Notes: generated from the sequence alone by a model not told the origin. A stretch of DNA of 33,645 nucleotides from Oscillospiraceae bacterium (GCA_017429835.1 JAFROD010000020.1:59927-93571), one strand, 5' to 3'; counted from the stretch's first letter, positions 7,157-15,835 are shown. Translations and numbers: made by a program.

Positions 7157-9415
7157 ATGAAAACACGAATTCTTGCGATTCTGCTGGCGGTCTTGCTGCT
7201 GGCAGGCTTGCTGCCGACGGCGGCGCTGGCAGCGCCGGACGACGCAGGAGCGGACATTCTGGTCGAGGGCGATACGCCCCATCGCATCCATTGGACGCTG
7301 TACAAGGACGGCACGCTTCACCTGTCGCCCAACGACAAGTATTCCTGTCTGGATCCGAACGACCGTCCTTGGGTTGCCACATTCATAGTCGACGGACATG
7401 AAATCTATGGGGATTGGCATATCCGCACACTGGTGATCGAGGACGGAATAACGTATATTCCGGAAAATATGTTCCGGGAACTTCCAGCGCTGGAAAACGT
7501 CATCGTGAACGGTTCTCTGACGGAGATCGGGGAAAACGCATTCGGAGGATGCCAGGCGCTGCGCGATGTAACGATCCACGGAAACGTGGGTGGCTTTGAC
7601 GGCGACGCCTGCTGGGGCGGCGTCCGCGCGAACGCCTTTTATCTCTGCAAGTGCATGCAGGGCTTCTACGTGGACGGACGAATTGCCAACGTCGGCGAAA
7701 GCGCGTTTTCGGGCGCAGACCTGTCCGGCATTTTCCCGCCGGTTTGCGGCGACATCGGAGCAGGGGCGTTTAAGAACAACCCGTCTTTCTACACCCTTCC
7801 TCCGGTCCGCGGCAGCGTCTGCGAAGACGCATTGAAAGGCACCACTATGAAAAACGAGCCGGTTTTCGTGGTATCCTCCCATCACGGGGATCTGAGCGGA
7901 TTGGAAATTACGCGAAAGGCTCCGGTATGGAGCAGCTTTACGCAAAGTTTCTTTTTGGTTGATGAAGATGCTTCTCCACGCATCTATTTCACCGGCACAG
8001 AGGCGGAGTTTCAGGCGCATTTCAGCAAGTACAAACGTTCCCACGAAGTGCAGCATCTGGGCGAACACGTCACCTGGGCGCTGGACGAGGAAACCGGCGT
8101 GCTGACGATCAGCGGCTACGGCTCCTGCATCGACCTGCTGTATATGGTTGAGCAGCCGTGGCTGAACATCCCGGGCAGAACCTGGGACGAAAACCGCGAG
8201 CGGATTACAAAGGTCCGCGTGCCCTACGGTCTGCGCCTCGGCGCGCATTACCTCGATCAGTTGGAAGATCGGGTAGAGTACTACTACGACCAAAGCGGAA
8301 CGCTCGGGACTGTGAACTGGGGGATTTCCGCCGGCAAGCTCTTCGTGAGCGGCACGGGCGCGATCCCGAGCCTCTATGGCAGGGAGAACGACGCCTGGAT
8401 GCCGTATCGGGGAGAGGCCAGCGAGGACGTCATCGGAAACGGGATCAACGAGATCATCATCGGGGACGGGATTACCGCGATCGGCTTCGGCGCGTTTATG
8501 AATTGCCCGAACCTGGAGCGGGTTACCTTTGCCGACAGCATCACGTCGGTGGAAGGCGCCGCGTTCTACGGCTGCCGGAATCTGAACAACGTTTCTCTGC
8601 CCTACCAGCTCAAAACGATCGGGCGCAACGCGTTCACCGACTGCACGGGATTGCAGCGCATTTTCATTCCGGAAACCGTGGAGACGATCGGCCCGCAATG
8701 CTTCGACCGCACCGGACTGACGGATATTTTCTACGGCGGCACGACGGCACGTTGGAACGCCTTGAACGTAAGCGGTGTGAGCGGCGCGTTCGTGCACATG
8801 TCCAGCCCCGGATTCCCGCCCGGCGCGAGCGCAGCACCGACGCACGAGCCCAATTTCTTTGAAGATGTTTTCGAGGACGCGTACTACTTTGATGCGGTGC
8901 GCTGGGCGGTGCGCGAGGAAATCACCGCCGGTACCGATGAAACCCACTTCTCGCCGGACGCGACCTGCACCCGCGCCCAGATGGCGACCTTCCTCTGGCG
9001 GACGGCGGGCGAGCCGGAGCCGCAGAGTACCGAAAATCCGTTCAAGGACGTAGCGGAAACCGCCCACTATTACAAAGCTGTCCTCTGGGCGGCGGAGGTC
9101 GGCATCACGAAGGGCGTGGACGAAAGCCACTTCGCGCCCGAGGCGACCGTCACCCGCGCGCAGGCGGCGACGCTCCTGTGCCGCGCCTTCGGCGGCAAGG
9201 CGGAGGGCGACAATCCCTTTGCCGACGTACCTGCAACTGCTTACTATGCGGAAGCAGTCCGCTGGGCGGCGAAGACCGGCGTGACGAACGGCACCGACGA
9301 GACGCATTTCAGTCCCGACGCGCCGTGCATGCGCTGCCAGATCGTCACCTTCCTCTACCGCGCCGTGCAGAATCTCGAGCCAATCGAGGACGCGCCGGTC
9401 GAAGAAGCGGCCTGA
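7157..9415 (+). CDS. Secreted BspA-like leucine-rich-repeat protein with C-terminal SLH domains
   Basis: 752 residues. A signal peptide covers about residues 1-25 (MKTRILAILLAVLLLAGLLP, cleavage near ALAA). The body has two sets of BspA/LRR_5-type repeats (for example IGENAFGGCQALRDVTI near 123-140 and ITAIGFGAFMNCPNLERVTF, written here in two parts as ITAIGFGAFMN and CPNLERVTF, near 440-460). The last ~180 residues are three SLH modules, each starting FEDVFEDAYYFDAVRWA-like, then GTDETHFSPDA and the TRAQMATFLWR-type helix. SLH modules bind pyruvylated wall polymers, so the protein should sit on the cell surface; LRR_5 proteins are often adhesins. Own promoter, strong AGGAGG site and own terminator: a monocistronic gene. 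Confidence 0.9.
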   Translation: MKTRILAILLAVLLLAGLLPTAALAAPDDAGADILVEGDTPHRIHWTLYKDGTLHLSPNDKYSCLDPNDRPWVATFIVDGHEIYGDWHIRTLVIEDGITYIPENMFRELPALENVIVNGSLTEIGENAFGGCQALRDVTIHGNVGGFDGDACWGGVRANAFYLCKCMQGFYVDGRIANVGESAFSGADLSGIFPPVCGDIGAGAFKNNPSFYTLPPVRGSVCEDALKGTTMKNEPVFVVSSHHGDLSGLEITRKAPVWSSFTQSFFLVDEDASPRIYFTGTEAEFQAHFSKYKRSHEVQHLGEHVTWALDEETGVLTISGYGSCIDLLYMVEQPWLNIPGRTWDENRERITKVRVPYGLRLGAHYLDQLEDRVEYYYDQSGTLGTVNWGISAGKLFVSGTGAIPSLYGRENDAWMPYRGEASEDVIGNGINEIIIGDGITAIGFGAFMNCPNLERVTFADSITSVEGAAFYGCRNLNNVSLPYQLKTIGRNAFTDCTGLQRIFIPETVETIGPQCFDRTGLTDIFYGGTTARWNALNVSGVSGAFVHMSSPGFPPGASAAPTHEPNFFEDVFEDAYYFDAVRWAVREEITAGTDETHFSPDATCTRAQMATFLWRTAGEPEPQSTENPFKDVAETAHYYKAVLWAAEVGITKGVDESHFAPEATVTRAQAATLLCRAFGGKAEGDNPFADVPATAYYAEAVRWAAKTGVTNGTDETHFSPDAPCMRCQIVTFLYRAVQNLEPIEDAPVEEAA

Positions 9416-9429
9416 TTGAAATAAGAAAC

Positions 9430-9467
9430 GCCCTCCGGTTTGCACTTGCAAGCCGGAGGGCTTTTTT
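9430..9467. terminator. Bidirectional terminator between convergent genes
   Basis: 15-base-pair stem (GCCCTCCGGTTTGCA with TGCAAGCCGGAGGGC, one G-T pair) followed by TTTTTT on the plus strand. On the minus strand the hairpin is followed by GTTTCTTATT, so it may also serve the convergent ABC exporter gene. Confidence 0.85.
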
Positions 9468-9490
9468 GCCGATTTATGCGCAGGCTCGGA

Positions 9491-11215
9491 TCATTTCTGG
9501 GAGACGGTGAACAGAGAATAGAAGTAGCCCTTCCGCGCCATAAGGTCTTCGAAGCTCCCTCGTTCCGAGATCGCGCCGTTTTTCAGCGCGAACAGACCGG
9601 TACAGCGGCGCAGGACGTTTTCGTCCAGATCGTGGGTGACGATGACGCGCGTGTAGCCGTCCAGCTTCAGAATGGCGTCCAGCACCTCGAAGGAGGTTTC
9701 GGCGTCCAGAGACGCCGTGGCCTCGTCCACGAACAGCACGGGAGTTTTGCGCAGCAGGGCTCTGGCGATGGAGATCCGCTGCCGCTCGCCGCCGGAGAGC
9801 CCCGCGCCGTTTTCGCCGCAGAGATAGTCCGCGCCTTTTTCGTCGACGAGCTTTTTCAGCCCGGACAGCCGCACGGCGCGGTCGATCTCCTCCTCCGGGA
9901 AATCGGAGAACATGGTGATATTGTCCCGAATGGTGCTGTTGAACACAAAGACGTTCTGCTGAATGATGGAAACAAGGTCGTACAGCGAGCCCGTGGAAAT
10001 GGTTTTGAGTTCCTTCCCGTCGTAGAGGATCTGCCCCTGATAGTCGCGGGAGGACGCCATCAGTAGGTTGAGCAGGGTGGATTTGCCGCTGCCGGAGCCG
10101 CCCACGAGCGCGTAGCAGCCGCCGGCGCGCAGTTCCGCGTCCACGTCGGACAGCACCGGCTTTCCCTCCTCATAGGCAAAGGCAAGATTTCTGACCGAGA
10201 TCCCCTCGGTGAGCTGCGGCTCGATCTGCTCGCCCTCGTCGGGGACGTTTTTGTTGAGCGCCTGGGCCAGCTTGTCGATCAGTCCAAAAGAGGCCATCGC
10301 GCCTGCGAAAAACTCCGGGAACACCCGGATCGGCCCCAGCACGTAGTTCAGAAGCTGCACGAACACGATCGCCGTACCTGCCGTGATGCCTCTGCCGGAG
10401 AGCGCCAGCGCGGCGGCAACGAAGAACACGCCGATCTGCAGAATTGCTCCGGCAAACTCAGAGGCATACGACACCAGCACCTTCACTTTTGTCCGCTTTT
10501 TCGAGGATTCCGCCACGCCCGCGTTGCTGTGATCGTGCAGATGGGCGATGCTTTTCTCCGCCTTGAAGCTCTTGATCACAGAGAAGCCCGTGAGCGCGTC
10601 CTTCAGCATGCCGGTGTAGTTCTCTTTTTGGTCGGAAACGTCCTTTTCCGCCTTTGCCGCCTTGTTTCCCAAAGCCACGGAAACAAGGATCGGCACGAGA
10701 GAAAAGCCGATGGCGATCAGCGTCAGCAGCGGACTGCACCAGATCATGAGCGCAAGCGCGCCGATGAACTCAATACCGACTTGAATGGTATTCTGCAGCT
10801 TCCCGATGAAGTCCGTTTCGATCGTGTTCACGTCGTTGGAAAGGGCGGAAATATAGAGCGAACTGTTTTCGCCGGAGAAGGCCTGAATGCCTTTTTCCAT
10901 GAGCCGGTCAAAGACGTATTCCCGATACTGCTTCATCGCCTTTGCGCGAAACTCGGAAAGGAAGACCCGGTCGAGCACCCCGCCTGCCAGGAACAACGCG
11001 GCAGCGCCTCCCGCGACGGCAAGAAGCGTACCGATGCCGTAGGGGCAGTTTCCGGAGATCAGATCGGCGATCTCCTTGATGAGCCACGAGATCACGAGCT
11101 CCGCCGCTGCGCACAGCAGGGCGGCGATCACGGTCATGGTGAGATTGCACTTGTTGCTGCGGAACAATTCCTTGAGGAACGGACGGCGCAGTGCTTTGAC
11201 TTCTATCTTGCTCAT
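9491..11215 (-). CDS. ABC exporter, fused permease and ATPase
   Basis: 574 residues, a half-transporter of the type I exporter class. Six membrane segments lie in residues ~25-315 (clear ones at 27-45, 64-82, 148-185, 255-290). The ATPase carries Walker A GGSGSGKST (372-380), Q-loop QQN (419-421), signature LSGGERQR (473-480), Walker B VLFVDEAT (493-500), D-loop SLD and H-loop His528. The start is ATG 11215, with AGGAGGTGA 6 bases upstream lying inside the end of the XRE/TPR regulator gene. The 4-base overlap ATGA couples the two genes, so the regulator probably controls the exporter. Substrate is unknown; peptides, lipids or drugs are all possible for this class. Confidence 0.9.
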   Translation of the reverse strand: MSKIEVKALRRPFLKELFRSNKCNLTMTVIAALLCAAAELVISWLIKEIADLISGNCPYGIGTLLAVAGGAAALFLAGGVLDRVFLSEFRAKAMKQYREYVFDRLMEKGIQAFSGENSSLYISALSNDVNTIETDFIGKLQNTIQVGIEFIGALALMIWCSPLLTLIAIGFSLVPILVSVALGNKAAKAEKDVSDQKENYTGMLKDALTGFSVIKSFKAEKSIAHLHDHSNAGVAESSKKRTKVKVLVSYASEFAGAILQIGVFFVAAALALSGRGITAGTAIVFVQLLNYVLGPIRVFPEFFAGAMASFGLIDKLAQALNKNVPDEGEQIEPQLTEGISVRNLAFAYEEGKPVLSDVDAELRAGGCYALVGGSGSGKSTLLNLLMASSRDYQGQILYDGKELKTISTGSLYDLVSIIQQNVFVFNSTIRDNITMFSDFPEEEIDRAVRLSGLKKLVDEKGADYLCGENGAGLSGGERQRISIARALLRKTPVLFVDEATASLDAETSFEVLDAILKLDGYTRVIVTHDLDENVLRRCTGLFALKNGAISERGSFEDLMARKGYFYSLFTVSQK

Positions 11216-12288
11216 GAATTGTCACCTCCTGCGATCTTGCTCCAAAGCGCGGTCAGCGCTTCATTCTCAAATTGCGTGACGGCATTTCCGACGGCGTCCA
11301 TCGCCGTCGCGCCGATGTCGTCGTGGGCGCTGGCGCCTTCGATGCGGCCGATAAAGCGGATGTCGCTCTCGTCGTAACTGGGGGCTGCGTCGAAAAACGC
11401 GGCAAGGCGTCCGGCTTCCTGCAAAGATGCGCGGGCTGCCTCCTCCTGCCCGGACGTAAACTGAGAGCCTGCCAGCGAGGCGAGCAGCACACAGTTGACT
11501 TTGTCGAGAAAGTTCGGCTTTCCGTCCTTCCGCAGGCCGGAAAAGAGTCCGATCCCCCAGCGCAGGATCGCCTGAGCGGAAGCGTGATCGCCGCAGACGT
11601 GGAAGAGGTTGAAATACCCGCTGATGGTATCGCACAGGTCGGCGATACTATTCGCCAGCGCCTCCGACAGGAAGCGAGTCGCTTCCTCCGTGCGTTCGCA
11701 CGCGGCAAGCGCATGACCGATCTTCGCGTTGTAAAGGCCGCCCGCGTTGTGCTTTTTGAGGAGCTCGACGCCCTTTTCCACTTCCTCCAGACCCAGATAG
11801 GTCATCGCCATTTTTGCGTATAGGGTCTGTTCGCTGATCTGCGGGTCTTCGTTCTGGTCGAGCAGCAGAAGGGACTGCCGGAGAAGCTCCAGCGAACGCC
11901 GGAACGCGTCCTTGTTTCCGGTCTCGAAGCCGTAGGCTCTGTACAGCGCTTCGCTTTCGCGGACGATCCGGAAGGAATGCGGGTATTTTTTGAGTGCCTT
12001 TTCCGCCTCTGTCAACCCCGCCCAGTCCTTTTTGCGGCGGAAGTCCTGCAGACGCCTGACCGTCGCCTCCAGCCGGTTGTCCTTCATTTCATAGCCCACC
12101 AGCACGTCCACGGAGGTGTCAAAGAAGTCCGCCATCTCCAGGATCAGATCCAGATCCGGAACGGACAGCTTTGCCTCCCACTTATATACCGCGCCCGCCG
12201 TTACCCCCAACGCCTCGGAAAGCTGTTCCTGCGTCAAGGATCGCTCTTTGCGGAATCGGCGGATGTTTTCCGCCAACGTCATCTTCAT
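11212..12288 (-). CDS. XRE-family regulator with TPR-like C-terminal domain
   Basis: 358 residues. HTH_3 domain at about 7-62 (RRFRKERSLTQEQLSEALGV, then AGAVYKWE and SVPDLDLILEMADFF). The remaining ~290 residues are alpha-helical repeats with TPR-like spacing and no enzyme motif, as in peptide-responsive XRE regulators, where the repeats bind a small ligand and control DNA binding. Start ATG 12288 has AGGAGG 7 bases upstream. It is first in a two-gene operon with the ABC exporter, which suggests local control of that transporter; the ligand is unknown. Confidence 0.88.
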   Translation of the reverse strand: MKMTLAENIRRFRKERSLTQEQLSEALGVTAGAVYKWEAKLSVPDLDLILEMADFFDTSVDVLVGYEMKDNRLEATVRRLQDFRRKKDWAGLTEAEKALKKYPHSFRIVRESEALYRAYGFETGNKDAFRRSLELLRQSLLLLDQNEDPQISEQTLYAKMAMTYLGLEEVEKGVELLKKHNAGGLYNAKIGHALAACERTEEATRFLSEALANSIADLCDTISGYFNLFHVCGDHASAQAILRWGIGLFSGLRKDGKPNFLDKVNCVLLASLAGSQFTSGQEEAARASLQEAGRLAAFFDAAPSYDESDIRFIGRIEGASAHDDIGATAMDAVGNAVTQFENEALTALWSKIAGGDNS

Positions 12289-12318
12289 GGACTCGCCTCC
12301 TGCATGTTTCTGATCATG

Positions 12319-12347
12319 ATTATACTTTGCCGAAGCGGAAAAGTAAA
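12319..12347 (-). promoter_or_regulatory. Promoter of the XRE-ABC exporter operon
   Basis: Minus-strand TTTACT (12347-12342), 17-base spacer, TATAAT (12324-12319), 31 bases before the ATG at 12288. Confidence 0.7.
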
Positions 12348-12481
12348 CAGACGAGTCGTATCATTTGGATATAATTTTCCATACTGTTAGTATGAATTTC
12401 GCACCGCGATTGGAACGCTCGCAGACAACGAAGGAACGGTGAAGGGCGCAATATCGGGTTGAAGAAGGAGCAATAGAGATT

Positions 12482-12520
12482 AAGAGCGGCGTTTTCCGCG
12501 GAAAACGCCGCTCTTTTTTT
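12482..12520. terminator. Perfect palindromic terminator
   Basis: 34-base perfect palindrome (arm AAGAGCGGCGTTTTCCG, 17 bases) with T8 on its plus-strand side. It follows the stop of the minus-strand XRE gene by a few bases, yet the T-run is oriented for plus-strand transcripts; on the minus strand the hairpin is preceded by A8 and followed by TTAATCTC. It probably works better rightward, insulating the XRE gene from read-through. Confidence 0.75.
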
Positions 12521-12522
12521 GC

Positions 12523-13527
12523 TTACTTTTTGCCGCGGATCGCGTTTGCGACGACGAGCACCAGACCGAAGAGGACGCCTGCAATCGGCCAGACGATCCA
12601 GGTTCTGCCCCAGTCGCCGCTGAGGAAGCTCCATGCAAGATACCCCGCGGTGACGGCGCACCAGTAGCCCGAGGACAACGCCTCATTGCGCTTGCTGTCG
12701 GCCTTGGAGGCGCGGCTGTGATCGCCCTCCTCCAGCAGCGTCTGATAGCCGCCCCAGATCATTGCGGAATGGACGATCAGCAGCACGCCGACAGATACGA
12801 CGGCAAGCAGAAGCGCGACTGCGCAGACGTGGGGAAAGAAGGGGCCGTTGTCGTCGCTGCAGATCAGCAGGGACAGAAAAACGGGCAGTACCGAAAGGAC
12901 GCACAGGACGATACCCGCCGTGAGGCGGACGCCGAAGGTTCCGCGGTATTTCTCTCTGCGATCTTTCACCATGCCGTCTACGCCGTACTCGGTCTCGAAG
13001 GGCTCCCGATCCAGATACTCAAAGCGGGCGGAGCGCAGACCGGTGAGGATAAACAGCGCCACGGCGCCTCCGATCAGCAGGAACAAGGCGATCAGACCGA
13101 GACCGACTGCCTGCGCCTCGGACAGAGCGAGCGAGCCTGCGGACTGGAGCCCGCTGAGCAAGATCAGCAGGATCGGGGAGAGAATGCACAGCATTACGCC
13201 GAGCGAAACGCGTTTTGCCGCCGCTGACCGCTGCGTCAGGAACGCGGTCGCCTCTTCCATGGACACGCGCCGCAGCGGCGGCTCGGCGTCGGACACGTTC
13301 AGCGTCTCCTGCCGCAGACCTTCGGGTTCCAGCTCGTCCTTCAATAAATAGTCGGTGGAGACGCCGAAGATCTCCGAGAGCTTGAGGATTCGATTCATGT
13401 CCGGAACGGATTGTGCGCTCTCCCATTTGGAAATGGACTGGCGGCTGACGCCGAGCTTGTCTGCGAGCTCCTCCTGCGACCAACCGCTGCGCTTGCGCAG
13501 ATCGATCAGCTTGTCTGCCAATATCAT
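12523..13527 (-). CDS. XRE-family regulator with C-terminal membrane domain
   Basis: 334 residues from ATG 13527 (AAAGGAG 9 bases upstream; an earlier in-frame ATG at 13578 lacks a site). Residues 1-66 are a classic HTH_3 domain (IDLRKRSGWSQEELADKLGV, SRQSISKWES, FGVSTDYLL). After a linker, about six hydrophobic segments follow (near 106-128, 135-165, 200-225, 235-260, 290-305, 310-328). Such membrane-tethered XRE proteins are common in clostridia and are thought to sense envelope conditions; the target is unknown. Monocistronic by context. Confidence 0.88.
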   Translation of the reverse strand: MILADKLIDLRKRSGWSQEELADKLGVSRQSISKWESAQSVPDMNRILKLSEIFGVSTDYLLKDELEPEGLRQETLNVSDAEPPLRRVSMEEATAFLTQRSAAAKRVSLGVMLCILSPILLILLSGLQSAGSLALSEAQAVGLGLIALFLLIGGAVALFILTGLRSARFEYLDREPFETEYGVDGMVKDRREKYRGTFGVRLTAGIVLCVLSVLPVFLSLLICSDDNGPFFPHVCAVALLLAVVSVGVLLIVHSAMIWGGYQTLLEEGDHSRASKADSKRNEALSSGYWCAVTAGYLAWSFLSGDWGRTWIVWPIAGVLFGLVLVVANAIRGKK

Positions 13528-13932
13528 ATTCTCTTTCTCCTTTCGGCGGCTTGTAGCTGCGGGACGGGAACCGATCACCGTCCCGGCGAGCCGCGGTGGT
13601 TTTGATGACTTGATCTTACCGGTTTTTGCCGTTGCATACCACCAAGCGCGCTTGGAAATCCCGCAACCGGCGGTTGCAGCCGGTTGACAACGAACGCAAA
13701 AACGGGCGATCTGCTTTCAATATAACCCTTTTCGGGCAGAAAGACAAGCCGTATTTCACTCCCTGCAGAGATCGGAAGAAACCCGCGTAAAAGCGTTGCA
13801 TCGGTACGAGAAAACAGGTATAATGGAAAAACGAAGAGCGCGGACGGCGGGAAACGGAAGAACCTGCCGCCCGCAGAACGGCGAAAAGCGCCCGTAAACC
13901 GGGACGGCAAGGAAAAACGGAGGAAACGGAAC
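13528..13932. other. 405-base intergenic region between divergent genes
   Basis: No gene seen. It contains several small inverted repeats: GGGACGG/CCGTCCC (13560-13585), the 14-base palindrome CCAAGCGCGCTTGG (13642-13655) and GCAACCG/CGGTTGC with a second CCGGTTG (13663-13686). The plus-strand promoter of the hydrolase gene is at its right end. No convincing minus-strand promoter for the XRE gene could be picked. Confidence 0.55.
13796..13824 (+). promoter_or_regulatory. Promoter of the hydrolase-rubrerythrin unit
   Basis: TTGCAT (13796-13801), 17-base spacer, perfect TATAAT (13819-13824). The ATG lies 108 bases downstream, leaving a rather long 5' leader of about 100 bases. Confidence 0.7.
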
Positions 13933-14571
13933 ATGCGACGTTTGGTCATTTACGTCCACGGGAGGGGCGGCAGCGCGGACGAGGCGGAACACTACCGCCC
14001 GCTGTTTGCGGACTGCGACGTGATCGGCTTCGACTACCGGTCGGCGAGCCCGTGGGAGGCGGAAACGGAATTTCCGCGCTTTTTCGACGCCGCCGCGAAC
14101 GGCTATGACGCGGTTACGCTGATCGCGAACAGCCTCGGCGCGTACTTCTCCATGCTGTCGCTCGCAGACCGCAGGATCGCGCAGGCGTTCCTGATTTCGC
14201 CGGTCGTCGATATGGAACGGCTCATTCTGGATATGATGGCGTGGACGAACGTAAGCGAGGACGAGCTGGCGCGCCGGGGCGAGATCGAGACGCCGTTCGG
14301 CGAGACCCTGTCGTGGGCGTATCTCTGCTACGCGCGGGCGCACCCGCTCCGCTGGGATATCCCAACGCGCATTCTGTACGGCGGGCGCGACAATCTGACG
14401 TCTCGCGACACGATCGCGGCGTTCGCAGAACGCATCGGCGCCGAGCTGACCGTCCTGGAGGACGGGGAGCATTGGTTCCACACCGACGGGCAAATGCGGT
14501 TTCTCGATCAGTGGGTTGAAAAATCCCGCGATTTCTGCTATGCTGATGGGGAACGGGCATACTACCTGTAA
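13933..14571 (+). CDS. Alpha/beta hydrolase
   Basis: 212 residues. The fold is indicated by [12 protein letters not shown] (7-18, oxyanion region), nucleophile elbow IANSLGAYF with Ser67 (Ala replaces the first Gly of GxSxG), Asp152 in YGGRDNLTS, and His179 or His182 in GEHWFHT: a complete Ser-Asp-His set. Small hydrolases of this shape include RBBP9/YdeN-like and esterase groups. Substrate is unknown. Start ATG 13933 has CGGAGG/GGAAACGGA bases upstream, a moderate site. Rubrerythrin follows after 23 bases on the same strand and is probably co-transcribed; whether the two act together is not evident. Confidence 0.82.
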   Translation: MRRLVIYVHGRGGSADEAEHYRPLFADCDVIGFDYRSASPWEAETEFPRFFDAAANGYDAVTLIANSLGAYFSMLSLADRRIAQAFLISPVVDMERLILDMMAWTNVSEDELARRGEIETPFGETLSWAYLCYARAHPLRWDIPTRILYGGRDNLTSRDTIAAFAERIGAELTVLEDGEHWFHTDGQMRFLDQWVEKSRDFCYADGERAYYL

Positions 14572-14594
14572 ACGCTCACAAGGAGGATAACAAT

Positions 14595-15134
14595 ATGGCA
14601 AATAAATACGCAGGCACGCAGACCGAGAAAAATCTGGAAGCGGCGTTCGCCGGGGAATCCATGGCGAGAAACAAGTACACCTATTATGCGTCCAAAGCGA
14701 AGAAGGACGGCTTTGAGCAGATCGCCGCGCTGTTCCTGAAGACCGCCGAGAACGAAAAAGAGCACGCGAAGATGTGGTTCAAGGAGCTGAACGGCATCGG
14801 CTCGACCGCCGAGAACCTTGCCGCCGCCGCAGACGGCGAGAACTTCGAGTGGACGGACATGTACGCGGGCTTCGCGGAGACCGCCGAAAAGGAGGGCTTC
14901 CCCGAGCTTGCCGAGAAGTTCCGTCTGGTCGGCGCGATCGAAAAGCACCATGAGGAACGCTACCGCGCGCTGCTGCACAACGTCGAGGCGCAGACCGTCT
15001 TCGCCAAGAGCGAGGTTAAGGTCTGGGAATGCCGCAACTGCGGCCATATCGTCGTCGGCGAGAAGGCGCCGGAGATTTGCCCGACCTGCGCCCACCCGCA
15101 GGCGTATTTTGAGGTCAACGCGGAGAACTATTGA
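14595..15134 (+). CDS. rbr: Rubrerythrin
   Basis: 179 residues, full family length. N-terminal ferritin-like four-helix domain with diiron ligands Glu21 ([10 protein letters not shown]), Glu54/His57 (NEKEH), Glu97 region and Glu116/His119 ([10 protein letters not shown]), then a C-terminal rubredoxin-like domain with four Cys at 146, 149, 162 and 165 (CRNCG and CPTCAHP). Rubrerythrins reduce hydrogen peroxide in the cytoplasm of anaerobes, taking electrons from rubredoxin or NAD(P)H-dependent reductases. AGGAGG lies 8 bases before the ATG. Second in a probable unit with the hydrolase; followed by a hairpin. Very secure. Confidence 0.96.
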   Translation: MANKYAGTQTEKNLEAAFAGESMARNKYTYYASKAKKDGFEQIAALFLKTAENEKEHAKMWFKELNGIGSTAENLAAAADGENFEWTDMYAGFAETAEKEGFPELAEKFRLVGAIEKHHEERYRALLHNVEAQTVFAKSEVKVWECRNCGHIVVGEKAPEICPTCAHPQAYFEVNAENY

Positions 15135-15147
15135 GGAACAAACAACG

Positions 15148-15175
15148 CCGGAGCAGAGAATTTTCTCTGCTCCGG
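15148..15175 (+). terminator. Terminator-like hairpin after rubrerythrin (copy 1)
   Basis: Perfect 13-base-pair stem CCGGAGCAGAGAA / TTCTCTGCTCCGG with a 2-base turn, 14 bases after the stop. It is followed by TCAGACTG rather than a T-run. Almost the same stem recurs at 15430-15457 with a proper T-run. Confidence 0.65.
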
Positions 15176-15178
15176 TCA

Positions 15179-15428
15179 GACTGTAAAAAAGTCCGTAACC
15201 GTCAAAATCAAATAAGCATTCTTGGTGCTGTGCGTTGACTATAGCGTTTACGGATAAAAGGACAATTATCAGCTTTTTAGGCTGAAAAAGGCTTGCTACG
15301 CAAGGATTTTGACTTACTGCGCAACGCACGACCTACCGTACCTATGTACGCCGACGGTCGTGCGTTGCTTGTCTTCCGAACTTTTTGACAGCCTGTCAGC
15401 GTGTCGAAAAAGGTTCTTCGACACGCTG
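15179..15428. repeat. Hairpin-rich non-coding element between two copies of one terminator
   Basis: No gene. It contains a 13-base-pair hairpin (GCAACGCACGACC 15321-15333 with GGTCGTGCGTTGC 15356-15368, 22-base loop) and a 12-base-pair hairpin (CAGCGTGTCGAA 15398-15409 with TTCGACACGCTG 15417-15428). The pieces AGGCTGAAAAAGGC and TTTTGACTTACTGCG between them look like parts of an intergenic repeat family, but copies elsewhere cannot be checked here. Confidence 0.6.
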
Positions 15429-15429
15429 T

Positions 15430-15464
15430 CCGGAGCAGAGTTTTTTCTCTGCTCCGGTTTTTTT
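15430..15464 (+). terminator. Rho-independent terminator (copy 2)
   Basis: 11-base-pair stem CCGGAGCAGAG / CTCTGCTCCGG, T6 loop, followed by T7. Probably the original rubrerythrin terminator, now 280 bases away. The padR -35 box starts 4 bases later. Confidence 0.85.
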
Positions 15465-15467
15465 CTG

Positions 15468-15500
15468 TTGACAAACGCGATACTTCGTGATACGATGTAT
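15468..15500 (+). promoter_or_regulatory. padR promoter with overlapping palindromic operator
   Basis: Consensus TTGACA (15468-15473), 17-base spacer, TACGAT (15491-15496). Bases 15480-15500 form an interrupted palindrome with outer ATAC/GTAT and inner TCGT/ACGA pairs (16 of 21 positions symmetric), covering the spacer and -10 box. PadR proteins repress by binding such sites at their own promoters, so autoregulation is likely. Confidence 0.7.
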
Positions 15501-15520
15501 TACACGAGGGGAGGTATGGT

Positions 15521-15835
15521 ATGGATATTCAGTTGAAGCGAGGGCTGCTGGACGTGTGCGTGCTGGCGGCGATCAACAGCGAGGAATCCTACGGCTACAA
15601 GATCATCAAGGACATGGCGCCGCTCGTGGAGTTGTCGGAATCGACGCTGTATACCATTCTGAAACGCCTGGAAACGGCGAATATGCTGACCGTCCGCACC
15701 GCAGAGCACGCCGGACGGCTGCGGAAATACTACCGGATCACCGACGCCGGTCGAAGACGGCTCGAGGAGTTCAAATCGGATTGGTCGGAAATGAACCGGA
15801 TCTATCGGTTCATCACAAAGGAGGACGCGCAATGA
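15521..15835 (+). CDS. PadR-family transcriptional regulator
   Basis: 104 residues, short PadR-s2 type. The winged helix is clear: LKRGLLDVCVLAAI, SYGYKIIKDM, SESTLYTILKRLE (recognition helix), then the wing RLRKYYRITDAGRRRLEEF. GGGGAGG sits 5-8 bases upstream of the ATG. It is first of three overlapping genes (padR, DUF1700, DUF4097), an arrangement seen repeatedly in Firmicutes and linked to cell-envelope stress. It most likely represses its own operon through the palindrome in the promoter. Confidence 0.93.
   Translation: MDIQLKRGLLDVCVLAAINSEESYGYKIIKDMAPLVELSESTLYTILKRLETANMLTVRTAEHAGRLRKYYRITDAGRRRLEEFKSDWSEMNRIYRFITKEDAQ

Noticed and set aside
7151..9451. 766-codon open frame on the minus strand
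   Set aside because: It is antisense to the SLH/LRR gene; GC-rich codons of a real gene leave the opposite strand free of stops. Its translation is Arg/Ala/Val/Asp-rich with no domains and it has no ribosome binding site.
9440..10066. 208-codon plus-strand open frame after the SLH/LRR gene
   Set aside because: Starts inside the terminator and is antisense to the ATPase domain of the ABC exporter; no start signal.
15220..15275. Possible promoter TTGACT...AAGGACAAT in the hairpin-rich spacer
   Set aside because: The -10 region is poor, and no gene follows before the next hairpins and terminator.
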